DNA of 64,000 nt from NCBI RefSeq assembly GCF_003589595.1, contig NW_020653713.1, positions 6,548,691 to 6,612,690 of the forward strand. Reading direction: 5' to 3'. Below are positions 55,501-64,000 of this stretch, piece by piece; position 1 is the first letter of the stretch; every line of letters begins with the position of its first letter. This DNA is from Hyposmocoma kahamanoa (Eukaryota; Arthropoda; Insecta; Lepidoptera; Cosmopterigidae). The translations under genes were made by a program, and so were the position numbers. Under the pieces are notes generated by a model, which was not told the origin of the DNA, did not search any database, and saw only the letters and a list, made by a program, of their open reading frames with translations.

Positions 55501-58380
55501 AATTAAGGACGATCGATTCTGAGAAATGACTATGCAGACAGGCGCCCGGCGCACGCTTCATTTACCCTTGTTAGCTTATGGCCACTGCGAATCCCATTAT
55601 GAATAGCACATGTGCACTTTCTTTTAACATTCTTGCCTCATACTACGTCGTTAATATACTGACATTGACGACTGTATGTAATGGACGTACATCTTTAAAT
55701 AACTGTTTGTTACTAAACTTAAAAGCTCGGTTAGTTTTAAACCCCCAAATAGGGGATTATGTTTGATGTCCGTGTTGACTTTAGAATAAATCGAAACTTT
55801 AGATCTTTTAAACATGACGGGTAAAATCTTATTAGTCAGTCTTTATTTCTTTTCAACTAATATCCACTCATTGCTGTGTTTTTCAATGTTAATACGCCAT
55901 ATCTTCCGATCTTCTGCCTTCCCCGTCCAATTTTTCAATGTAATTTTGACAAGGTCCTTAGTCCAGTACATCAGTTGTCTACCTACGATTCTCTACCCTT
56001 CTCTGAGTGGCAGTCTTTACTACTAAGATGTTAATATCAAATACAGGACAAATGAGCTGATTTAGATGAATATGTCTACTTTAAAATGTGATAGCAACAA
56101 CAATATAAATAACGGTTATCACTGTCGTGTTTACTGTTATCAACTATAAAGAAAACCATTGCGTAAGTTCCACTTATATAATGATAATAACATGTTTTAC
56201 TTTCTTTTATTATAACGTGTTGTTACTTGGAAAAGATCTTCCTGTATGTTTTTTCTTGTGATATTTATTAGTATATTAATTTTAAATTACGCGTGTGTAG
56301 TAAACATATGGTTTGCTGGTTACAAAACAATTGTTGTTATCGGCAACATAAAAGAGGGATCAAGTGACTTCCTTGTCCAAGTTGATCATCAAATTGACTT
56401 TGATACCCTTATTAATATTTAATCTGATACTTGCGAAGTGCATTTATGGTTTCGGTGTCGAGTTGCGCATAGCTGTCGGCACCGTCAGCAGTTCTTTTTG
56501 ATTTAAGATCTGGCAGTGGATCGACATGGCGATCGTTTGAGCAGTTTGAATATTGCTTTATTTGTCGGCTTCGGCACAGTTACTAGGACGTTGGATTGTA
56601 TAAGTCAGAATGAAATCCAAGTCTATGCTACTTGTGATAGAAAAGGCCGAAGTATAAAGCGCTGTTACGAAAATATCGAATCCAGAACATATGTAAGTTT
56701 GTACACTACTCTTCAAGGGTTTAAAAAATCCCCCAAGGTCCGGAACTTTCCTATCCAAACCACGTCGCCATGACGTCACTACGCACGCGCCTTGACTGCC
56801 ACTGTCGAATTAACACTGCGACGACCTTTCATGCCTTTTTCATAATGTTTACTGTTCTGCTGTTTGTGGGTTTTACGACATTGCTTTGTTTCGCGAATAT
56901 TTCGTCGAGGTCCAGTTATATTGTCGATTTTATTGTTTGTAGCGTGGCAACTTATTTGGGGCTTTATGTAATTTTGAATTACACGTCATTGTAATAATAT
57001 CAGTACACATTTTATTCGTCAGTCATGTAATTATTCTTCTTTATAATCGAGTTCAAAAAAAGGAGGACGAACCAGATTTATTGAATTCCACTCACTTTCG
57101 TTAACCGATGTTAATAAAACCTGACAAATAGATGTAATACCACAAATTTTTGATGCCGGTTTCGTTTTTGCAAAAGAAATTATAAATTATTTAGCTCGTA
57201 CAATATTAACAGATATTGTCTTTCACCATAATCACAAGCTAAAATTTCTCCGAAAAAGGACAGTGGGACAACGGAGCTTTGAAGTAGCATTCTACGTACG
57301 AGTACAATAGAAGCCTATGCACGGGGTCGGGTGGCAGTCTAAGGTCGGCAATTGCCACTTGGTAGTGAACAAGTGATAGTGGCATCCTGTCACGTCTGCG
57401 GGTGTGAATTGAAAGGACGTGGTGTGACATTCCACATTATTGGTAGGTGTCAATATGTTAAAGCATTTTGATTCGTGTAAGTGTGCAAAACGAACACGAT
57501 CGATCTTTTCGTTGTGTATGTGGGTGTACAGGAATGTACTTTATGAATAATTTATATAAATTTTTAAATAAACAAAAGCATGGTTTTAAATAAATTTCGC
57601 GTGATAATTATCAAGTGATAGAGAGAGTGGTTGCTGCTGATTCTGATTGTAAGATATTTCTCACACTTCAAATAACATTACTCATGAAAATGATAGACCG
57701 TGACACACGTTTTAATCTGTTGCTGATCTGGGGAATTACTCAAAGTGGTGATACACTGACAGGTATCAGTAGAGTTAACAATAGATTCTTGTTCTAAAGC
57801 TTTGTTCATTTGGACGGAAGAAGCTGCATTTATGTACGTTTTCTTATATTCTAAATTCCACAGGTACGCATTGCGCAATTCTAAAAACACAAACTGCAAG
57901 CAGTACATCAAAACGCTGCAAAAAACAAGCAAAAACAAACCAAAATGGAAATGAGGTTAGCCCGTAGATCTTACGAAAAATGTTGCAAGCGATAACCGAA
58001 AACTGCATCTGGTAAACCAAACCAAAACCAGACCTGAAATGTGTGCTTCTTAAGCCATGTTAGTTATAATTACTTCTGAATTGGTGAACTCCTGAATGGA
58101 TAACTTAAACAAAAAGGTTATTTCCAACAGCAAGTAATACAATAAGGACTCAGTCCAAGATGAAGTGTGCATACACTTCAAAGTATTCGAAGAATAATAT
58201 GGTAGTTATGGACGCAATGGGGTGTGTAGAGAACAAAGATAGCTTTGAAAGATTCTTGAAAGAAAGTGATACTTTTTTAAACGCTAATGTTTCCTATTTC
58301 AAATGTTAATTTAGAATAAAATTCGGGTATATGGAAATAAAGGTACAGTCGACGCTTCGCGTCGATTTAGCTACCTGTCA
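52561..58380. other. Repeat-poor interval, no assigned gene
   Basis: Nearly 6 kb in which none of the window's repeat families was recognised. Small GC-higher patches at 53030-53110, 54960-55010, 56430-56560 and 57250-57430 could hold exons or regulatory DNA, but none shows a convincing frame with both splice sites. A short palindrome TCGACGCTTCGCGTCGA lies at about 58350, next to a (TAAA)n run at 58400-58415. Confidence 0.45.
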
Positions 58381-58494
58381 CTCTAATCCATTATTTAGTT
58401 AAATAAATAAATAAATATTAGACAACATCATATACGTTGCTCTGATACCAAAGTAAGTAACTGAAGCACTTGTATTATGAAAATCGGAAACAAC

Positions 58495-58612
58495 GACGGT
58501 ACCACAAACACCCAGACCCGAGACCTGTCCGGTGATTGAACCCGGGACCTCAGAGATGGCGAGACCATGAAAACCGATGTGCATGCCACTCGACCACAGA
58601 GGTCGTCAAATT
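58495..58612 (-). repeat. tRNA-like element, single copy
   Basis: The minus strand reads GACCTCTGTGGTCGAGTGGC ... GGTCCCGGGTTCAATCACCG, i.e. a box A-like TGGTCGAGTGG and a good box B. The length and head suggest a Ser/Leu-type tRNA origin. The 3' part continues beyond a tRNA, so a SINE head is more likely than a functional tRNA gene. Confidence 0.6.
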
Positions 58613-58639
58613 CTGAATAATGAATCAGTACGAACAACG

Positions 58640-59440
58640 GTGTTAAACAATCTTAACCTTTAACTTGTGAGCCGTAAAATTAAATTTGATATGACTTCCT
58701 TAATGCATCATTAGTGAATGACGTTTTGAAGTCACATCAAATAATTTATTTGCTTTAAGTACAATCATATACATGCAAATACAGTAGTACAATTCACAAG
58801 CCTAATATTTATTCTAAATCTAAGTTACCACATTTCATTATTTAAATTACATACAATATTAAATTACAACACAAATTATATTTTATTTATCCAGTGCATT
58901 AGCAAAGAATTCATTAATTGAGTAAAATGGCCTATTTATAAAATACTCTTTAATTTTTCTTTCAAATGTTCTAAAATCACTACAAAGTTTTAGATCCTTA
59001 CTTAAATTATTGAACACTCTGATTGCAATGTTGTGGACACTGTTGTTTAAATTAGCAAACAGAGAATTATTTAATGCCAGTTTATTCTTATTTCTAAGGT
59101 TGAAATCATGACTTCGCCCTGCTGTGGGAAACTTTTCCTTATTTATAAAAATATGGAGTCATATCTGATAGAGATATAATGAGGTAATTGTAAGGATTTT
59201 GTTGACTACAAACAAATTTCGGTGCGTAACTGGTATGCGTTAAATTTAACAATCAGCCGTAGAGCCTTTCTCTGCATTACTACTTTTAATCTAATTTGAT
59301 CTTTAATTACATTACATAAATACAAATTTGAACTAAAAAGCTGGAATACCTTTGCACTTTTCTGTTGAATGCGTAAAAAGGCTCTCAGAACCAATAGGTT
59401 GGTTAGGAGGTCAGGTATCTTAAGGCATTGACTGTACACA
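58640..59440 (-). mobile_element. LINE ORF2 C-terminal half, partly open
   Basis: The minus-strand frame 59157-58883 is open and reads FPTAGRSHDFNLRNKNKLAL, NNSLFANLNNSVHNIAIRVF, NNLSKDLKLCSDFRTFERKI and further to a stop at 58883-58885. Upstream, after a frameshift near 59160, QRKALRLIV (the conserved LQ.RA.R.I motif following the RT domain) is visible. It ends near 58740. The low number of lesions in the last 90 codons makes this one of the better-preserved LINEs here. Confidence 0.82.
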
Positions 59441-59866
59441 TACTTTGATATTTACCCAGGAAAAAGGTTTATTAACGAAAGGGATAACGAACGATTTCTT
59501 TGATTCGTGTCAATTCAAAGGAGCAATAAAGCATAACTGTCTCGTATTTATTGAAGAAATCGGAAGAATGACGTAATTAATGGAAATAAGTAGATAAACG
59601 AAAAATTGCCGGAATGGGGGAAAGCGAATAGATTTGAAGACGTAATAACAATAGCCTTTACTACAATGCTTTACTAATAAAAATTAACAAGACAAGACAT
59701 TTGATGGAAGTCAATATAATGCGAATGATACTTGGTTTCTTTAAATGTTTTGTTTTTTGTTAACCTTTCTTTTTCATTTTCAAAAACGGATAAAAAATTC
59801 TTAATTTGACCGCATTTTTTGCGTGTATGTTACGCGATAACTGGATAATTTACAGATAAGTTTTTG
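59441..59866. other. No recognised feature
   Basis: AT-rich. Confidence 0.4.
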
Positions 59867-60023
59867 TACTCAATTTTGGTGACAGTTTCTTTTTATTTAA
59901 ATATTTATAGCATATCATCAGGAAGTATTATTTAATATTCGAGTGTGGTAACCTGAAATATTCTTTAATATTTGACGGTATATTCGAGTAATTAAATAAT
60001 AAAAATTGTCACCAAAATTTAGT
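59867..60023. mobile_element. Small TIR foldback element (TTTTGGTGACA ends)
   Basis: The left terminus CTCAATTTTGGTGACAGTTT and the inverted right terminus TTGTCACCAAAATTTAGT match closely over about 35 bp. A second internal inverted pair (TTTAATATTCGAG / TATTCGAGTAATTAAA) adds to folding. AT-rich and non-coding; target duplication not clear. Confidence 0.65.
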
Positions 60024-61647
60024 AGAAAAAAATTACTTGAAAATTACTGATTTATAAAATCTTCCTCTTGTTGACACATCACAGTGATCACAGACAACCT
60101 ACCTAGAAGGTGAGCCAGCAAAATGTTTTCTAATAATTAACAAAATGTATGATTAAGACAATTTTTATTTTGTATTATTTTTACTTATTTATACTGTATT
60201 GCATATAAAACAGTACAAATGGTGCACTTAATTCCGTTAGGCATTCTCTACTAAACACTACAATTTCTAACAAATAAGACTTAACTTACTTAGTAATCCG
60301 TAAGCGTTACTTATTCATTTTCGTCTCGTTTACCAACATTTATTTTGATGTTTGGTTTAATGCTAAAGTCAAGGTCGAAAGCAAGAGGCAATTAACACTT
60401 TAATTGCAGATTACTCTCAATTCTATTTGGGTATGGTGTAATTTAAAGGCACTGGTTTTAAACGACTATTTAATGGGGGACAATTGTATGTTTTAACCGC
60501 TTAAATGAGGAAGTGTTCGGATTTATTTTTATAATAAATAACTATTTACTTTTTCTCCAATTTATGTTTCATTTTTGACGTTTTGTATTATGAGTGGTCC
60601 GTGTAAATAAAACTCATTCATTTTGAACGAAATGAATGAGTGAACGAATGAAATACTTTTTGTTGATTATTAACAAATTACATTGACGACAGAGTACATA
60701 AGTATCACAGAATAAGTTAATGTACTACAAGTGGCCTTATTGCTGCGTAGCGATTTCTTCCAGGCACTTGTAGGATAGAAATGTATGATTTGTAAAGGAC
60801 TGCTATTAAAGGAGGTCTTGGTTGAAAGAATGACTTTGTTATTGGCTTTGAAAAAAAAAAACAAGATTTTTTATGTTAAAAAATTGTAAATGCACTAAGT
60901 TTATTACCATAAAGTTAAGTGTGTAGGCTGGATTGTCTGAAAATGTTATTCAATTGTTTACTTGTTTCTATACGTTTAAAACATAGCGATTCAGGTATTT
61001 TATTGTTAAAATAAAATTACTTAAAATTTTGAGTCAGATCTTCATAATTATAAGAGTTGGATACCAGAACAGAACAAAATAATTTATTTCTTATTATCAA
61101 TGCCACAATATAACAATTTAAAATTTATGGAATATCCGCGGCGTAGCTCTCTCTGTGAAACTGTAGGTTTATTTCCTTTGATGAATTATTATAATGTGAA
61201 ATTCTAATTATCTGTTTCGTAGGAAATAAAACTATTTTTCGGATTTAAATCGCGTATATTTGTTTTTTCAAACAAACCGACGTTTCGTACGTACGTATCG
61301 TTTTTGTATTGTTGTAAGTGTTGCTTTAGTTGTAATTGTATTGTTTCACTTATTGAACTTATACCTTTTCGCACAAACTAGAGCAAGTAGTCAAGTACTG
61401 GCTGTTTGAGTTTGTATAGGTCTCTCGAAGTAAATTAAAAAACCATATACTTTTACTTCCTAGGGATTAAATTATGCACTTTACTCCCGCTACGTAAGTC
61501 TATATTGACGTACTTTTAGAGCATGAGAAACGAAAAAGGAATTTCTGTCCGATATGCATTTCACCGTTTTTAACACTTTCTTCTTTAAGAGTTCGAATTC
61601 AAATTTTTCCCGTAGTGAATCGGTTCTATTGCGCGAATCGAGGACAC
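60024..61647. other. No recognised feature
   Basis: About 1.6 kb AT-rich. A short inverted pair CTCATTCATTT/AAATGAATGAG lies at about 60612-60640. Confidence 0.45.
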
Positions 61648-61805
61648 TGGCTTTATTTCAGAATTTATTTTTTTATACACGAAATTGAAGCCATTTTAAA
61701 TATTTTTGTTGGAGTGGCAAAACTATAGTCATGTTATGAGTAGAATAAGTTAAGTGTGAAATGAAGTGAACTAGTATCTTGTGCGCCAATAAGTGTTGCG
61801 TTTGG

Positions 61806-61978
61806 GGGTCGTATTCCAGAACACTACTCAATACTCAAGTCAGGACTTGAGTATTGCAGTGAGCACTGAAAATCATACTCAAGGCCTTGCCATTAGGGTC
61901 GTATTTCCAGTGCTTGAAATCAGTCAAGTCTGCTCAAATACTGACTTGAGCATTGAGTAGAGTTCTGGAATATGACTC
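61806..61978. mobile_element. PIF/Harbinger-like foldback MITE, GGGTCG family, copy 3
   Basis: 173 bp with GGGTCGTATTCCAGAACACT left and the inverted counterpart (decayed to GACTC) right. The right flank is TAA and the left flank TGG, so the duplication is no longer visible. The internal duplicate terminus is as in copy 1. Confidence 0.82.
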
Positions 61979-62173
61979 TAAGTGTCGCCAAGGCGCCTTT
62001 TTAACGGGGAAAAAATATTTTTGTTAATTTTTGTTACCAAGGAAAATTTTCACGCCACCCACTGGTATGTTGTATAGTATACGTGGTCTATTTAGTTCAA
62101 TTGATATAAAAAAAAAGGTGTATGTAAGGTACCTATTGAATACAACGGTTTTCTCGTAAAACTTCGAGATAAG

Positions 62174-62800
62174 CGTATAGTGTATTACGCATTAGTTGAC
62201 TCCTTGCTAAGCTACGGTTTGAGTTGCTATGGCCGAACCTTCGATTCATACCTCAGCGACGTGAAAACCCTGCAAGTAAGATTTTTAAAATATTTAGTAA
62301 GTCGTAAAACCAAAAATAATTGTAAAGGAGACTATGACAAACTGTTCTCTCACTGTAAAATACTTCCTGTAAAAGCCAGAGATCAATATTTAGCCGCTAT
62401 TGAAAATTATTATAAAACCGAATTTAAAATTAAAGTAATGAATAAATATAATACCAGGAGAGTCCGTGAAAGTAAATATGTATGTCCAAAAGTAAATAAT
62501 TACTATGGTAAAAGAACAAATAGGTATTTCTTGCCCATTTTATTTAATAAATTTGATTTTTTGAGAGACCGTGATATATTATCTAAATTCATTTTAAAGA
62601 AAAAGTTAAAATCTTCTCTTTTAGTAGCCATTTAAATTTAGCTTAAGTAAGTACATTGATTTTGTTAAACGTAGTAAGTAGGTATACTATAGTCTCGAGA
62701 TTGTGAGTGTATCCTTGCCAACAAACTGCTTTCGCAGTTTGGCGAGAAATTGTATTATGTATTTTTGTATGCCTTTTGTATAAATAAATAAATAAAAAAA
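62174..62800 (+). mobile_element. 5'-truncated LINE insert with intact ORF2 tail
   Basis: The coding frame starts right at the insertion point (RIVYYALVDSLLSYGLSCYG) and stays open for about 153 codons to a stop at 62633-62635. The (V/I)YYALV.S.L.YG..C(W/Y)G motif is the conserved segment after the RT catalytic core in Jockey/CR1-type elements. The catalytic core itself is missing, so it is inactive. A 3' UTR of about 160 bp ends in (AAAT)n. ATAAG occurs at 62169-62173 and again after the tail, a short target duplication in family C. The absence of lesions suggests a fairly recent insertion. Confidence 0.88.
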
Positions 62801-62912
62801 AAATAAGTTTATATTTTTCTCTTACGTCAAAATTTTTAGAAATCGTGTTTTTACGCCATATACTAATTAATGTAGGTACATTATATTTTTCACAAAGTGA
62901 TTGATTTAACTA

Positions 62913-63825
62913 ACTAGCACTATAAAATAACTCGAATATCCTCTTCAATGAGGTCTCTTATTTAATGAGCAACAACACTCCGTGCTGTCTCATAAATAAC
63001 ATTAAAAGTTAATAAATGTACCGGCTCGACTATAAATGCGAGTTATGATACATATAAATATGATATTAGGTTGATTGAGAAATCAATATTTGAATTTTAT
63101 TCACGTTTGATTATAAATATAAATTGCGCAATGACTAGATACTTGCTTTCTTTGCTGAGTTAAAAAAAAATGATTCCACACTATTTGTTTTTGGCAATTG
63201 AAGGCTATGGAAATGTCGTATTAAGTTTAATTGAACAGCTTTCGTTTTTAAATAAACAAGAACAATAACAACAGCGTTTAACTGGTTATCTAGACTGCCC
63301 TTGTGATAACTTCTGCATTTCGGTAACTTTCCAGATATTGGCGCCTAAAGTTTTATTGATAGGTACTCGTAAAAAAATGTCAATAACGCTGGTTTTAGGA
63401 AATGCAACTATTTTTTTCATCGTGCCCTTTACTAGTCCCATGGTCACGGGTGACAAACACATTTTATTATTATTATTGGTATCTAGTTTAAGACTCTCGC
63501 CTGTGTCATAATAATATATATATTTTCTATTATTATAATCATAATAAAAACTAGTGGCCTTATTTCACAAAAAATATCTCAATAATAAAACTGAAGTTAA
63601 ATAAGATATTAAAAAATCGATTAGATGGGGTTGTTGATTTTAATTCGCTGATCCCAGATATTTCAACGACTCAATTTCGCTAAAAATGTCTATTACGTTA
63701 GTATAATGGCAGTAGACACCTTTTGACATTATTATTATGACTTATTTCTTTACATAAAGATCTTTAAAACAAAACCACAATCACATCTCCTTTGCGTTTC
63801 TAAAAACGGAGAAATGTACCAGATT
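62913..63825. other. No gene; fragment of CTAGT-ended repeat
   Basis: AT-rich. AAACTAGTGGCCTTATTTCA at about 63547 matches, inverted, the end of the 1085-1165 and 40527-40605 repeat. Confidence 0.45.
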
Positions 63826-63960
63826 ACATCGATTCAGTAACTTCCTGCGCACCTGGTACGCGCAGCACGTGCGCGCGCGCATGCGGCTGTGGAGGTTTTT
63901 TACCGCCACTCTTTACGGCTTTGTTTTGACGCCACATGGCACATGGGCTTCTGATGAACG
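63826..63960 (+). CDS. Possible exon near the window edge
   Basis: After CATCGATTCAG a GC-rich open stretch reads NFLRTWYAQHVRARMRLWRF then FTATLYGFVLTPHGTWASDE R, followed by a good donor (CGG|GTATGTAG). The 3' splice site lacks a clear pyrimidine tract, and the minus strand also offers short frames with an acceptor-like CCTCCACAG, so strand and reality are uncertain. Protein not recognised. Confidence 0.35.
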
Positions 63961-64000
63961 GGTATGTAGAACACAGGTGAGGCAGATGCTTATGTTTTGG

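Larger units (their letters stand above)
61648..62912 (+). repeat. Interspersed family C, copy 4, with two insertions
   Basis: Family C pieces: 61648-61740, about 61985-62173 and 62796-62912. A GGGTCG MITE (61806-61978) and a LINE fragment (62174-62800) interrupt it. The LINE junction is exact against copy 1. Confidence 0.78.

Noticed and set aside
58495..58612. Functional tRNA-Ser/Leu gene
   Set aside because: Box motifs are present, but an intact acceptor stem could not be paired by eye and the sequence continues as a repeat-like body.

Overview
This window looks like intergenic or intronic DNA from a moth or butterfly (Lepidoptera). It is AT-rich. It carries several retrotransposon tails that recur across lepidopteran genomes: a tail motif near CAGTCGAATTGAGAACCTCC, a TCAAAGTCAAAGTCAAA tail, RTE-type reverse-transcriptase C-termini, and a tRNA-headed SINE with an (ATT)n tail. 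There is no bacterial-style gene organisation, no rRNA and no convincing free-standing tRNA gene. Nearly all open frames of 60-120 codons are chance frames or read through repeats. The species is not determinable from the sequence.

The dominant content is mobile-element debris. One roughly 250-300 bp short interspersed family ('SINE A') has at least 22 full or partial copies spread from about 1.9 to 49.3 kb. A tRNA-derived SINE (box A/B head, (ATT)n tail) has six copies at about 1.6, 13.8, 15.0, 20.8, 50.0 and 52.3 kb. A second tRNA-like element occurs twice (0.85 and 50.8 kb). Non-LTR retrotransposon (LINE) ORF2 C-termini and 3' tails occur at about 4.95, 12.0, 12.9, 14.1, 16.4, 17.0, 22.0, 23.3, 27.8, 37.5, 39.0, 41.5, 45.0, 50.7, 52.0, 58.9 and 62.2 kb. 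All are 5'-truncated and most are frameshifted. Cut-and-paste DNA elements are present as non-autonomous MITEs. Two families have GGG-starting inverted repeats and TAA/TTA target duplications (PIF/Harbinger-like), and one has a perfect 8-bp target duplication (hAT-like). Several insertions are nested, which gives a relative order of events.

Candidate host coding sequence is sparse. The best is one GC-rich exon at 23775-23917 (+), with a good 3' splice site, an open frame and a consensus GTGAGT donor. Weaker candidates are a terminal-exon-like segment on the minus strand at 21607-21775, short coding-like islands at 30037-30103 and 31326-31480 (+), a possible exon at 63826-63960 (+), and a minus-strand ORF in a CpG-rich patch at 37114-37374. 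None could be assigned to a known protein. A 400-base run of N lies at 42219-42618, inside a copy of the hAT-like element. From about 52.6 to 58.4 kb no repeat family is recognised, in contrast to the rest of the window.

I did not find a coherent multi-gene system. The most informative biology is the nested transposon insertions with readable target-site duplications, the recently mobile hAT-like MITE, a short coding-like module present in three dispersed copies, and the possible host exons.
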